Shown here: in pieces, positions 1-8,494 of the stretch
How positions within the stretch are numbered: the first letter of the stretch is position 1
How the letters are laid out: each line of letters begins with the position of its first letter
DNA from: Lutibacter sp. A80
GTDB lineage: Bacteria; Bacteroidota; Bacteroidia; Flavobacteriales; Flavobacteriaceae
Length of the DNA: 64,000 bases
NCBI RefSeq assembly: GCF_022429645.1
Contig: NZ_CP092480.1
Span: forward strand, 461,501 to 525,500
Direction of reading: 5' to 3'
Made by a program: the position numbers and the translations under genes
The notes under the pieces: model-generated
Told to the model about the DNA's origin: nothing
The model's database searches: none
The model's input: only the letters and a program-made list of their open reading frames with translations

Positions 1-827
1 CTAAAAATGCTGATATAGTACTCTTTTTTGGAGGATTAAATAAAAATTATCAGCAAGATTGTGAAGGAGGAGATAGAATAGATTATGGATTACCTTTTGG
101 ACAAGAAGAATTGTTAGATGAATTGATTGAAGTTAATAAAAATATTGGAGTTGTTTTAGTAAGTGGAAATGCAGTTGCAATGCCTTGGTTATCAAAGGTA
201 AATGCGGTAATGCAAGGTTGGTACCTAGGAAGTGAAGCAGGAAATGCATTAGCTGATGTTATTAGCGGTGATGTAAATCCTTCAGGAAAATTACCTTTTT
301 CTTTTCCAGTACATTTAACTGACAATTCTGCACATCATTTTGGTGAAATTTCATATCCTGGAAATGGTGAATATCAGGAATATAAAGAGGATATATTAGT
401 TGGTTACAGATGGCACGATACTCAAAAAATTAAACCTCTTTTTGCCTTTGGATATGGTTTATCTTACACAAATTTTAATATTGATAATGTAAGTGCAGAT
501 AAAAAAACATACACTTCTTCAGATATTATTAAAGTTACCTGTGATGTTTCTAATATTGGTGCCATTACTGGTTCTGAAGTTGTTCAGGTATATGTTGGTA
601 AATCAAAATCAAAAGTTAAAAGAGCTGCAAAAGAACTTAAAGGTTTCGAAAAAATTGTAGTAAAAAATAATTCAACTGAAACTGTTGAGGTTTCAATTGC
701 AGTAGAAGATTTGGCATATTATAATGAAACTATTTCAGATTGGAGTTTAGAAAAAGGTACTTATGAAATTTATGTTGGAAATGCTTCGAACAATATTTCA
801 AAAAAACTTAAAATAAGCATCAAATAA
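1..827 (+). CDS. GH3 family beta-glucosidase, C-terminal part (cut by left edge)
   Basis: The open frame runs from the window edge (codons in phase with position 3) to TAA at 825-827, so the 5' end and the catalytic (beta/alpha)8 domain lie outside. What is visible is the GH3 C-terminal alpha/beta sandwich (GGDRIDYGLPFGQEELLDEL, then NPSGKLPFSFP) and the hallmark segment PLFAFGYGLSYTNF, followed by the fibronectin type III-like domain of about 100 residues (VSNIGAITGSEVVQVYVG). In the family this architecture hydrolyses beta-linked glucosides or xylosides, usually in the periplasm. The exact substrate cannot be inferred without the N-terminal half. The gene is followed by a strong hairpin terminator. 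Confidence 0.9.
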   Translation, partial: KNADIVLFFGGLNKNYQQDCEGGDRIDYGLPFGQEELLDELIEVNKNIGVVLVSGNAVAMPWLSKVNAVMQGWYLGSEAGNALADVISGDVNPSGKLPFSFPVHLTDNSAHHFGEISYPGNGEYQEYKEDILVGYRWHDTQKIKPLFAFGYGLSYTNFNIDNVSADKKTYTSSDIIKVTCDVSNIGAITGSEVVQVYVGKSKSKVKRAAKELKGFEKIVVKNNSTETVEVSIAVEDLAYYNETISDWSLEKGTYEIYVGNASNNISKKLKISIK

Positions 828-858
828 AAATAGAATTTTTAGAATAATGTTAATTCAA

Positions 859-897
859 ATTAGCCCATAAATTTTAATAGTTTATGGGCTAATTTTT
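859..897 (+). terminator. Rho-independent terminator after the GH3 gene
   Basis: A perfect 12-bp inverted repeat, TTAGCCCATAAA (860-871) and TTTATGGGCTAA (881-892), with a 9-nt loop and a T-run on the plus strand. It lies between the convergent GH3 gene and ruvX and may serve both. Confidence 0.8.
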
Positions 898-941
898 GTT
901 GTAATTTATAGCTTGTTTTTTAAATTTTTAAAGGTATTCTG

Positions 942-1352
942 TTATTTTGAGTGTAAATACGATTGTAGAATTAAAGTTGCACTAATTTCATCAATTAATG
1001 CTTTGTTTTGTCGTTGTTTTTTCTTTAAACCACTGTCAATCATACTTTGAAAAGCCATTTTAGAAGTAAAGCGTTCGTCAATACGTTTTATTGGAATTTT
1101 TGGAAAAGTAGTACTTAGTTTTTTTATAAATGGTTTTATAAATTGTTCACTTTCGCTGGCAGTATTGTTCATTTGTTTTGGTTCACCAACAATAAATAAT
1201 TCAACAGTTTCATTTTTTAAATACTCGGTTAAAAAAGAAAATAATTTATTAGTGTTAACTGTTGTAAGTCCTGAAGCAATAATCTGAAGTTCATCAGTTA
1301 CTGCAATACCAGTTCTTTTCTCACCATAATCTAAAGCTAAAATACGTCCCAA
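942..1352 (-). CDS. ruvX: Holliday junction resolvase-like protein RuvX/YqgF
   Basis: RNase H-fold protein of the YqgF/RuvX family, a pre-16S rRNA processing nuclease that was also named as a putative Holliday junction resolvase. The N-terminal GRILALDYGEKRTGIAVTD carries the first catalytic Asp; VGEPKQMN, DERFTS and KALIDEISA supply the later acidic positions of the RNase H site. About 136 residues, normal for the family. The frame stays open to a TTG at 1382, but I start at the TTG at 1350-1352 because homologues begin right at GRILA. Neither choice has an ATG, so the start is uncertain. Divergent from dapD. Confidence 0.88.
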   Translation of the reverse strand: MGRILALDYGEKRTGIAVTDELQIIASGLTTVNTNKLFSFLTEYLKNETVELFIVGEPKQMNNTASESEQFIKPFIKKLSTTFPKIPIKRIDERFTSKMAFQSMIDSGLKKKQRQNKALIDEISATLILQSYLHSK

Positions 1353-1418
1353 AATAATAACAGAAATTTTAAAGTTGTGCAAATTTAGTCATTTTGAAAG
1401 ATATAAGTATTTTAATTT

Positions 1419-1426
1419 TATATTTG
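1419..1426 (+). promoter_or_regulatory. Bacteroidetes-type -7 element for dapD
   Basis: TATATTTG matches the TAnnTTTG consensus, 21 nt upstream of the dapD ATG, with TTTTG at 1392-1396 as a plausible -33 element. Confidence 0.5.
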
Positions 1427-1447
1427 CGCTTTAACAAAACTAAAGGA

Positions 1448-2263
1448 ATGGAAAAAATTAAACAAATTATAGAAAATGCTTGGGAAGATAGAGCATTGTT
1501 AAAAGATGAAGCTACACAAAATACAATTAGAGAAGTTGTTGCTTTATTAGATGCAGGAACTTTAAGAGTTGCAGAACCAATAGATGGAGGATGGCAAGTA
1601 AACGAATGGGTGAAAAAAGCTGTTGTTTTGTATTTCCCAATTCAAAAAATGGAAACTATAGAAGTTGGTTGTTTTGAATACCATGATAAAATTCCATTAA
1701 AAACAGGTTATAAAGAAAAAGGAGTTCGTGTGGTTCCACATGCTGTTGCTCGTCATGGTTCATATATTTCTGCTGGTGCAATTTTAATGCCTAGTTATAT
1801 TAATATTGGTGCTTATGTAGACGCTGGTACTATGGTAGATACTTGGGCAACAGTTGGTAGTTGTGCACAAATTGGTAAAAATGTACATTTAAGTGGAGGT
1901 GTTGGAATTGGTGGTGTTTTAGAGCCTTTACAAGCAGCTCCGGTAATAATTGAAGATGATGTTTTTGTAGGTTCACGTTGTATTGTTGTAGAAGGTGTTC
2001 ATGTAGAAAAAGAAGCTGTTTTAGGTGCTGGTGTTGTTTTAACAATGAGTACTAAAATTATAGATGTTACAGGACCAGAACCAATTGAGATGAAAGGTAG
2101 AGTGCCAGAGCGTTCTGTAGTAATTCCAGGAAGTTATAAAAAACAATTTCCAGCTGGAGAATTTAACGTTCCTTGTGCTATGATTATTGGAAAACGTAAA
2201 GAAAGTACCAATAAAAAAACTTCTTTAAACGATGCGCTTCGTGAGAATGATGTAGCTGTTTAA
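1448..2263 (+). CDS. dapD: 2,3,4,5-tetrahydropyridine-2,6-dicarboxylate N-succinyltransferase
   Basis: Enzyme of the succinylase branch of lysine/meso-diaminopimelate synthesis; transfers succinyl from succinyl-CoA to tetrahydrodipicolinate in the cytosol. The 271-residue length is typical. The N-terminal helical domain (MEKIKQIIENAWEDR) is followed by a left-handed beta-helix of hexapeptide repeats (SYINIGAYVDAGTMVDTWAT, IGKNVHLSGGVGIGGV) and the C-terminal PGSYKKQFPAG segment. The frame is open further upstream to 1394, but the ATG at 1448 fits the family N-terminus and sits just after a TAnnTTTG promoter. Monocistronic, with its own terminator. Confidence 0.96.
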   Translation: MEKIKQIIENAWEDRALLKDEATQNTIREVVALLDAGTLRVAEPIDGGWQVNEWVKKAVVLYFPIQKMETIEVGCFEYHDKIPLKTGYKEKGVRVVPHAVARHGSYISAGAILMPSYINIGAYVDAGTMVDTWATVGSCAQIGKNVHLSGGVGIGGVLEPLQAAPVIIEDDVFVGSRCIVVEGVHVEKEAVLGAGVVLTMSTKIIDVTGPEPIEMKGRVPERSVVIPGSYKKQFPAGEFNVPCAMIIGKRKESTNKKTSLNDALRENDVAV

Positions 2264-2286
2264 AAATAATTCTAATATATTTTTAT

Positions 2287-2326
2287 AAAAGCTGTTTTAA
2301 TTTTTAAAAATTAAAACAGCTTTTTT
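2287..2326 (+). terminator. Terminator after dapD
   Basis: Long near-perfect hairpin: AAAGCTGTTTTAATTTTT pairs with the following AAAAATTAAAACAGCTTT, then a T-run. Confidence 0.85.
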
Positions 2327-2400
2327 TATGAAAGATTCCTTCTTTCTAAGAAATGACAGATTATTTAAAATTCTTTTTTAATTAACTAATTTGAAAACAC

Positions 2401-2408
2401 TATTTTTG
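2401..2408 (+). promoter_or_regulatory. -7 element upstream of the surface-polymer pair
   Basis: TATTTTTG fits TAnnTTTG, 20 nt before the ATG at 2429. No convincing -33 element is visible. Confidence 0.4.
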
Positions 2409-2428
2409 TTTTACTATTATAATAAAAT

Positions 2429-3466
2429 ATGAAATTTTTACTTTATATATCATATGATTATGGTTTTCCAATAGTGAGACCATTACAAGAAGAAATCTTA
2501 AAAAGAGGTTATCAGGTTGCCTGGTTTGCAGAAATAGAAGAGAGTAAAAAAAAGTTGCTACCAACAGAAAACTTATTAAATACTGTTGATGAAGTTGTTG
2601 ATTATAAACCAGATGCAGTTTTAGTGGCAAGTAATGAAGTACCACATTTTTTCCCAGGTATAAAAGTGCAATTGTTTCACGGCTTTAGTGTAAATAAACG
2701 AAGTAAAGAGAAAGGACATTTTAGAATTAGAGGTTTTTTTGATTTGTATTGTACACAAGGACCTTCAACAACAAAAACGTTTAAAAAATTAGCACGTAAA
2801 CATAAAAATTTTAAAGTAGTAGAAACCGGTTGGTCTAAGGTAGATATTTTGTTTCCAATTGAAGATAATACCAAGACACATAAACCCGTTATTTTTGTAG
2901 CTTCTACATTTACAGAACGTTTAAGTTTAGCACATAATGATAATGTTTTTAATGAAATAGTTAAACTTATTGAAAATGAAAACTGGGGTTGGATTGTTAA
3001 TTTACATCCAAAAATGAATGAAGATATAGTACGTAAGTTTCAAGAATTAGATACATATAAGAACGTTACTTTTATTCCTTTTTTAGAGGATTTAGCTCCA
3101 TTGAAAAATGCAGATGTAATGTTAACCGATACATCTTCAATAATTACAGAATTTATTATTCAAAAAAAACCAGTAATTACATTTAATAATAGAAAGCCTA
3201 AAAAAAGCTTTATAAATGTTACTAAAGTCAGTAAAATTAAGCCTGCAATAGAAAAAGCAATAAAAAGACCAAAAAAACTTATCAAAAAAATAGAATCATT
3301 TGCATTAAAACAGCACCCATATTTTGATGGAAAATCGAGTGAAAGAGTAATAGATGCTGTTGAAGATTTTGTAAATAATAATGAGCAAAAATTATTAAAA
3401 AGCAAACCGCTTAACCTTATTAGAAAGTTTAAAATACGAAAGCGTTTAAAGTATTTTAAATTTTAA
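2429..3466 (+). CDS. CDP-glycerol:poly(glycerophosphate) glycerophosphotransferase-like protein
   Basis: A 345-residue protein resembling the TagB/TagF family (Glyphos_transf). Members transfer glycerol-phosphate or ribitol-phosphate from a CDP donor to a lipid- or sugar-linked polymer. Visible family features are the N-terminal Rossmann half (LLYISYDYGFPIVRPLQEEI), the conserved VQLFHG histidine segment, and the C-terminal donor-binding half (VNLHPKMNED, then DVMLTDTSSIITEFI with the DTSS motif). The C-terminus is strongly basic, fitting peripheral membrane binding. It begins a run with the TupA-like gene (17 nt apart) and tsaC. In a Gram-negative it probably decorates capsule or O-polysaccharide with a polyol phosphate; this is inference. 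Confidence 0.75.
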   Translation: MKFLLYISYDYGFPIVRPLQEEILKRGYQVAWFAEIEESKKKLLPTENLLNTVDEVVDYKPDAVLVASNEVPHFFPGIKVQLFHGFSVNKRSKEKGHFRIRGFFDLYCTQGPSTTKTFKKLARKHKNFKVVETGWSKVDILFPIEDNTKTHKPVIFVASTFTERLSLAHNDNVFNEIVKLIENENWGWIVNLHPKMNEDIVRKFQELDTYKNVTFIPFLEDLAPLKNADVMLTDTSSIITEFIIQKKPVITFNNRKPKKSFINVTKVSKIKPAIEKAIKRPKKLIKKIESFALKQHPYFDGKSSERVIDAVEDFVNNNEQKLLKSKPLNLIRKFKIRKRLKYFKF

Positions 3467-3483
3467 TTTCTTATAATAGCAAA

Positions 3484-4386
3484 ATGAAATTTAAAAAATC
3501 AACTTACAGACTTTTAAAAAATTTTAAATTTTTACCTAATAAAAGATTGCTAAAAATTAGATATAGATATTATACTGATGAGAAGTTAAATCTAGAAAAC
3601 CCTAAAAAATTTAATGAAAAAATTACTTGGTTAAAGTTGCATTTTCATGTGCCACTTTTAACACAGTTGGCAGATAAATTTGCTGTTAGAACATATGTTT
3701 CAGAAAAAATAGGCGATGTTTATTTAAATGAATTGTACAATGTTTATTACAGTGTAGACGCTATTGATTTTGACCAACTTCCTAATCAATTTGTATTAAA
3801 AGGTGTACACGGTAGTAGCTTAAATATTATTGTAAAAGATAAAAGTAAATTAGATATTAAAAAAGCTAAAAAGACAATGCGAAAATGGATGAAGCATTGC
3901 CAATATAAAAAAGTAGGTTTAGAATGGGCTTATAAAAATATAGAACCTAAAATTATAGCAGAAAAATATTTAGAAGAAGAAGGAAAGGATGTTTTACACG
4001 ATTATAAATTCTTTTGTTTTAATGGAGAACCTAAATTTTTGCAAGTAGATATTGATAGAGGATCTAAAGATTACAGGTGTTTTTACGATTTAGATTGGAA
4101 TCAACTTCCTTTTTCTGTTTTAACTAAAACATTATATAATTGTGATGTTACAAAACCTTCAAATTTTGAAGAAATGAAAACCTTAGCAAAAACTTTGGCA
4201 GATGACCTTCCGTTTGTTAGAGTAGATTTTTATGCTATAAATAATAAAACTATTTTTGGAGAAATGACTTTTTATCCGGGTGATGGTAAAGAAATTTTTT
4301 CACCACATAAATACAATACAATTATAGGAGAGTATTTAAAATTACCAAAAATACCAGAAGAACATAAAATAATTACAGTTTTTTAA
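3484..4386 (+). CDS. TupA-like ATP-grasp protein (surface-polymer modification)
   Basis: A 300-residue member of the TupA-like ATP-grasp family (teichuronopeptide synthesis type). The family signature NPKKFNEKITWLKLH near residue 39 and LADKFAVRTYVSEKIG are followed by the ATP-grasp core (FVLKGVHGSS, KIIAEKYLEEEG, HDYKFFCFNGEPKFLQVD, VRVDFYA, FGEMTFYPGDG with the metal-binding Glu). Such proteins ligate amino acids or similar groups to cell-surface polysaccharide; the exact substrate is unknown. It follows the glycerophosphotransferase-like gene by 17 nt and overlaps the tsaC start by one base, so all three are probably co-transcribed. Confidence 0.78.
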   Translation: MKFKKSTYRLLKNFKFLPNKRLLKIRYRYYTDEKLNLENPKKFNEKITWLKLHFHVPLLTQLADKFAVRTYVSEKIGDVYLNELYNVYYSVDAIDFDQLPNQFVLKGVHGSSLNIIVKDKSKLDIKKAKKTMRKWMKHCQYKKVGLEWAYKNIEPKIIAEKYLEEEGKDVLHDYKFFCFNGEPKFLQVDIDRGSKDYRCFYDLDWNQLPFSVLTKTLYNCDVTKPSNFEEMKTLAKTLADDLPFVRVDFYAINNKTIFGEMTFYPGDGKEIFSPHKYNTIIGEYLKLPKIPEEHKIITVF

Positions 4387-4946
4387 TGGAACAAGAAATT
4401 AAAAATAGTTTAAAAACACTTCAACAAGAAAAAGTACTGTTATATCCAACAGATACAGTTTGGGGAATTGGTTGTGATGCAACGTCTAATAAAGCTGTAA
4501 AAAAGGTGTTTAATATAAAAAATCGCTCAGAGAGTAAAAGTTTAATAATTTTGGTAGATAGCATTAAAATGTTAGAACATTATGTGCCAACTATTTCAAA
4601 TAAAATTATTGAATTATTAACTGCAACAACCAAACCAACTACAATTATTTATAACAAGCCTATTGGTTTAGCTACAAATGTGGTTGCAGAAGACGCAACA
4701 GTAGCAATTAGAATTCCTGAAAATAAGTTCTGTAAGCAATTAATAAAGGCATTTGGAAAACCTATAGTTTCTACATCAGCAAATGTAAGTGGAAATGTAA
4801 CTCCTAAAAGTTTTAAAGAAATAGAGCAACCAATTTTGGATAGCGTAGACTATATTGTAAATTTGCAGCGAGAAGTAGTAAATGAAAAGTCTTCAACTAT
4901 TTTAAAAGTTGCTGATAATGGAGATATAATTGTGCTTCGTGAATAG
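4386..4946 (+). CDS. tsaC: Threonylcarbamoyl-AMP synthase (YrdC/Sua5 family)
   Basis: Makes threonylcarbamoyl-AMP from threonine, bicarbonate and ATP for the t6A37 modification of ANN-decoding tRNAs. The 186 residues cover only the YrdC domain, with no Sua5 extension. Motifs: LLYPTDTVWGIGCDA, the KxR-type segment NIKNRSESKSL, VAIRIPENKFC and the nucleotide-binding PIVSTSANVSGN. The start codon overlaps the upstream stop (TAATG), suggesting translational coupling to the TupA-like gene, although the function is unrelated housekeeping. Confidence 0.92.
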   Translation: MEQEIKNSLKTLQQEKVLLYPTDTVWGIGCDATSNKAVKKVFNIKNRSESKSLIILVDSIKMLEHYVPTISNKIIELLTATTKPTTIIYNKPIGLATNVVAEDATVAIRIPENKFCKQLIKAFGKPIVSTSANVSGNVTPKSFKEIEQPILDSVDYIVNLQREVVNEKSSTILKVADNGDIIVLRE

Positions 4947-4958
4947 TTATGAAAAATT

Positions 4959-5038
4959 CGTCATTCTGAACTTGTTTCAGAATCTCATGCAGTTTTAAGT
5001 AAATAATGATGTGAACCTGAAACAAGTTCAGGTTGACG
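4959..5038. repeat. Compound palindromic intergenic repeat
   Basis: An 80-bp element bounded by CGTCA (4959-4963) and TGACG (5034-5038). It contains two small palindromes, ATTCTGAA-N5-TTCAGAAT (4963-4983) and AACCTGAA-N5-TTCAGGTT (5014-5034), which are also inverted relative to each other, so the whole can fold as one long hairpin. It resembles the short palindromic elements scattered between flavobacterial genes (from memory). It could act as a terminator for tsaC, although it has no T-run. Confidence 0.7.
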
Positions 5039-5085
5039 TTTATTATTAAAATAAAAGAAATATTAAAATATAGTCAAATAAATTT

Positions 5086-6510
5086 ATGCCTAGTAATAAC
5101 ACATATAAAGATGCTTTAATACATCCAATATTTGAATATATTTCAAAAGCTTCAAAAAATTTACAATTAGATTCTTACGTAATTGGAGGTTTTGTTCGTG
5201 ACTATTTTTTAAAAAGAGGAGCACCAAAAGATATTGATATTGTAGCCGTTGGTAGCGGAATAGAATTAGCACAAGAAGTAGCTAATTTATTACCAAATAA
5301 ACCAAAAGTTCAGGTTTTTAAAACTTATGGAACTGCTATGTTACGTTATAATGATGTTGAAATAGAATTTGTTGGGGCTAGAAAAGAATCTTATAATGAA
5401 GCCAGTAGAAATCCTGTTGTTGAAGATGGAACTTTACAAGATGATCAAAATAGAAGAGATTTTACTATAAATGCATTGGCTTTAAGTTTAAACGAAGCTA
5501 ATTATGGCGTTTTATTAGATCCTTTTGAAGGAATGAAGGATTTGGAGTCTAAGATTATTAAAACACCTTTAAATCCAGATATCACTTATTCAGATGATCC
5601 TTTAAGAATGATGCGGGCAATTCGGTTTGCATCACAATTAAATTTTATTATTGAAACAGAATCTTTAAATGCAATTACAAGAAATGCTGAAAGGTTAGAT
5701 ATTATAACAAGAGAACGTATTATTGATGAGTTTAATAAAATAATGCTTTCTAAAAAACCATCAGTAGGAATTTTATTATTGCATAAAACTAAACTGCTAC
5801 ATAGATTTTTACAAGAAGTAACAAATTTACAAGGTGTAGATGAAATAGAAGGTCAAAAACATAAAGATAATTTTTACCATACCTTAGAAGTGGTTGATAA
5901 TATTTCTGAAAATACAGATGATTTATGGCTACGCTGGGCAGCATTATTACACGATATTGGAAAAGCGCCTACTAAAAAGTTTGATAAAAATATAGGTTGG
6001 ACTTTTCATTCTCACGAATTTGTAGGCTCTAAAATGGTATACAAATTATTTAAACGGTTAAAAATGCCTTTAAATAATAAAATGAAGTTTGTTCAGAAAA
6101 TGGTGTATCTAAGTTCTAGACCTATTGTTTTAGCAACGGACGTAACTGATTCTGCTGTAAGACGTTTAATTTTTGATACGGGTGAAGATATTGATAGTTT
6201 AATGACGCTTTGTGAAGCTGATATCACAACTAAAAATCCAACTAAATTTAAACGTTACCATAATAATTTTAAAATGGTTCGCGAAAAAATTAAAGAAGTT
6301 GAAGCTCGAGATCACGTACGTAAATTTCAACCTCCAATTTCTGGTGAGTTAATAATGGAAACTTTTAATTTAAAACCGTGTAGAGAAATCGGGCAAATTA
6401 AAGACGCTATAAAAGAAGCTATTTTAGATGGTAAAATTGCAAACGATTACGATGAAGCTTATGCGTTTATGTTACAAAGAGGTGAAAAATTAGGACTTAA
6501 AATTAATTAA
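5086..6510 (+). CDS. cca: CCA-adding tRNA nucleotidyltransferase with HD domain
   Basis: Adds or repairs the 3' CCA of tRNAs. The 474 residues match the class II polyA polymerase/CCA enzyme with a C-terminal HD domain. The head domain carries VIGGFVRDYFLKRGAPKDIDIV (GGxVRD and DxD metal ligands), EFVGARKESY and RRDFTINALALSL; the RNA/NTP-binding neck has DDPLRMMRAIRFASQL. The HD domain near residues 255-330 has WAALLHDIGKAPTK and HSHEFVG, a phosphohydrolase motif. It stands alone between the palindromic repeat and the thioesterase gene. Confidence 0.93.
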   Translation: MPSNNTYKDALIHPIFEYISKASKNLQLDSYVIGGFVRDYFLKRGAPKDIDIVAVGSGIELAQEVANLLPNKPKVQVFKTYGTAMLRYNDVEIEFVGARKESYNEASRNPVVEDGTLQDDQNRRDFTINALALSLNEANYGVLLDPFEGMKDLESKIIKTPLNPDITYSDDPLRMMRAIRFASQLNFIIETESLNAITRNAERLDIITRERIIDEFNKIMLSKKPSVGILLLHKTKLLHRFLQEVTNLQGVDEIEGQKHKDNFYHTLEVVDNISENTDDLWLRWAALLHDIGKAPTKKFDKNIGWTFHSHEFVGSKMVYKLFKRLKMPLNNKMKFVQKMVYLSSRPIVLATDVTDSAVRRLIFDTGEDIDSLMTLCEADITTKNPTKFKRYHNNFKMVREKIKEVEARDHVRKFQPPISGELIMETFNLKPCREIGQIKDAIKEAILDGKIANDYDEAYAFMLQRGEKLGLKIN

Positions 6511-6562
6511 AATCTCTATTACATTTAATATCAAATAGAAAAATATCAACCAGATAAAATTA

Positions 6563-7315
6563 ATGAAAAACTTGGAATCTATTTTTGAAGAAAATTATAA
6601 AGTAAATAGCATAAACATAAATACAAATAAAAAATTAGGTTTATTTGGTTTGTTGCAAATACTACAAGATATTGCTAGTGAACATGCATTAAAACTAGGT
6701 TTTGGTTACGAAAGTTCAATAGAAAAAGGTTTTTTTTGGGTGCTTACCAGACAAAAATTGCAAATGGATACCTGGCCATGCTTAGATGATACCATAACTA
6801 TTAAAACTTGGACAAAACCAGTTATTGATTTTTATGCAATTCGTGAATATGAAATATTTTTAAATCATAATAAAATTGGTGCTTGTTCAACAAGCTGGAT
6901 GATTTTAGATAGTAAAACCAGAAGGCCTAAAAAAATAGAAAATACTGAAAGTTTATTTAAACCTAGAAAAGATTATTCATTAGATTTTATAGCAGAGAAA
7001 ATTATTCTTCCTAAAGAAATTGGGGCTACAAAAATGTTTGAAGTTAGAATTAGTGACTTGGATATGAATAATCATGTAAATAATGTGAAATACACACAAT
7101 GGGTACTTGATTCTATACCGTTTAATTATCATAAACTATTTAGGGTTAAAGAATATGAAATTAATTTTTCAGCAGAAACTTTTTTAGATGATAAAATAGA
7201 AATACATAGTAATATTAACAATCTAGAATCAAATAGTAATCATGAATTGTTTTTTAAGGGCAATAGATTAAAAGATTCTAAAGTAGTTTTTACGGCAAGA
7301 ATGCTTACTAAATAA
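6563..7315 (+). CDS. Acyl-ACP thioesterase (double hotdog)
   Basis: A 250-residue acyl-ACP thioesterase-like protein that should release free fatty acids from acyl-ACP. The first hotdog (LFGLLQILQDIASEHALKLG, FFWVLTRQKLQM, the TWTKP strand) and the second (MFEVRISDLDMNNHVNNVKY) are both present; the latter DMNNHVNN contains the catalytic Asn/His pair of FatA/FatB-type enzymes. The start is the ATG at 6563. It is 52 nt from the CCA gene and followed by a bidirectional terminator. Confidence 0.85.
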   Translation: MKNLESIFEENYKVNSININTNKKLGLFGLLQILQDIASEHALKLGFGYESSIEKGFFWVLTRQKLQMDTWPCLDDTITIKTWTKPVIDFYAIREYEIFLNHNKIGACSTSWMILDSKTRRPKKIENTESLFKPRKDYSLDFIAEKIILPKEIGATKMFEVRISDLDMNNHVNNVKYTQWVLDSIPFNYHKLFRVKEYEINFSAETFLDDKIEIHSNINNLESNSNHELFFKGNRLKDSKVVFTARMLTK

Positions 7316-7323
7316 AATGTATT

Positions 7324-7355
7324 AAAAAAAGTAACGTCTTAAACGTTACTTTTTT
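7324..7355. terminator. Bidirectional terminator
   Basis: AAAAAAGTAACGT and ACGTTACTTTTTT form a perfect hairpin with A- and T-runs on each side, between the convergent thioesterase and sugar-kinase genes. Confidence 0.85.
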
Positions 7356-7381
7356 ATAATAGGCATTATTTAACCTAAATT

Positions 7382-8386
7382 TTATCTGTTTAATCTACCT
7401 GTAATATTTCCTTCTAAAATGCCTAAAACTTCATCTACAGATGAAAAGTTTACATCACCTTCATAGGTATGTTTTAAAGCACTTGCAGCACTTGCAAATT
7501 CCATAGATTTTACATCATTATAATGTTGTAAACCATAAATTAATCCTGCAGCAAAAGCATCTCCTGTTCCAATTCTATCTATAATATGTGTAATATCTAA
7601 ATCTTTTGTTTCTCTAAATTCGTCACCATTCCACATTCTAGCTCTAATTTTATTCCAAGAAGAATTTACTGCAGTTCTTATTTTTTCAAATACCTTTTCT
7701 ATAGAAGGAAATTTAGACATTAGCTGTTTGCTAGCTTCGATAAATTCTTCATTAGTATATCCAAAATTTGTATCTAGTACTTCATTAATTTCGTCAATAC
7801 CACCAATAAAAATTGTTGAGTAATTTAATAAATCGATTAAAGCGTCTTTGGCGTTTACTCCATATTTCCATAGACCTCTTCTATAAGTAGGATCTGCTGA
7901 GATTGTTAAGCCTTTCTTTTTAGCTAAAATTAAGCCTTCTTTTAAAGTTTCGTAGCCACCTTTACAAAGGGCAGGAGTAATGCCTGTCCAGTGAAACCAT
8001 TTACCACCTTCTAAAGATTTTTCCCAATTTACCATGCTTGGCTCAATTTCTGAGAAAGATGAATGCGAACGATTGTAAGAGATACTACTCGGTCTCATAA
8101 CAGCGCCTACTTCTAAAAAATAAACACCTAATGGGCGTTTAGATCTTACTATAGCAGAAGTATCTACTCCAAATTTTCGCAAATATGAAATAGCTGTGTC
8201 ACCAACAAAATCTTCTGAAATACAACTTATATGTTTTACATCACCACCAAAATTGGCTATTGAAATACCAACATTTATTTCTGTTCCTCCAAAATAAAAT
8301 TCAAGTGAATTAGCTTGAATAAATTTCTTATTTCCTTCAGGAGATAAACGCATTAATACTTCTCCAAATGTTATTATCTGACTCAT
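7382..8386 (-). CDS. kdgK: PfkB-family sugar kinase, probable 2-dehydro-3-deoxygluconokinase
   Basis: A 334-residue ribokinase/PfkB protein. The N-terminus ITFGEVLMRLSPEGNKKFIQ, the FYFGGTEINVGISIANFG segment and the GVYFLEVGAVMRPSSISYNR substrate region match KDG kinases, which phosphorylate 2-keto-3-deoxygluconate to KDPG. The catalytic/anion-hole motif is DRIGTGDAFAAGLIYG (GTGD). KDG kinases commonly serve uronate catabolism (alginate or pectin), but no KDPG aldolase or uronate genes are in the window, so the pathway assignment is inference and another sugar is possible. Confidence 0.8.
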   Translation of the reverse strand: MSQIITFGEVLMRLSPEGNKKFIQANSLEFYFGGTEINVGISIANFGGDVKHISCISEDFVGDTAISYLRKFGVDTSAIVRSKRPLGVYFLEVGAVMRPSSISYNRSHSSFSEIEPSMVNWEKSLEGGKWFHWTGITPALCKGGYETLKEGLILAKKKGLTISADPTYRRGLWKYGVNAKDALIDLLNYSTIFIGGIDEINEVLDTNFGYTNEEFIEASKQLMSKFPSIEKVFEKIRTAVNSSWNKIRARMWNGDEFRETKDLDITHIIDRIGTGDAFAAGLIYGLQHYNDVKSMEFASAASALKHTYEGDVNFSSVDEVLGILEGNITGRLNR

Positions 8387-8393
8387 AAAAATA

Positions 8394-8423
8394 CTATTTG
8401 TTTTTATGTAAATTTACAAATAG
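8394..8423. promoter_or_regulatory. Inverted repeat upstream of the sugar kinase (possible operator)
   Basis: CTATTTGT (8394-8401) and ACAAATAG (8416-8423) form a perfect 8-bp inverted repeat with a 14-nt spacer, 7 nt upstream of the kinase start. Position and symmetry suggest a regulator site; no regulator gene is adjacent. Confidence 0.35.
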
Positions 8424-8494
8424 AACTTTAATTTGCCTAACAAATATTAAGATCAAAACTTAATAAAGGAATCTGTTAAGTTTTATAAAAAAAA

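Noticed and set aside
57-110. A separate small gene starting at the TTG at position 111
   Set aside because: The GH3 frame is open and family-like (GGDRIDYGLPFGQ) from the window edge through 111, so this is one partial gene.
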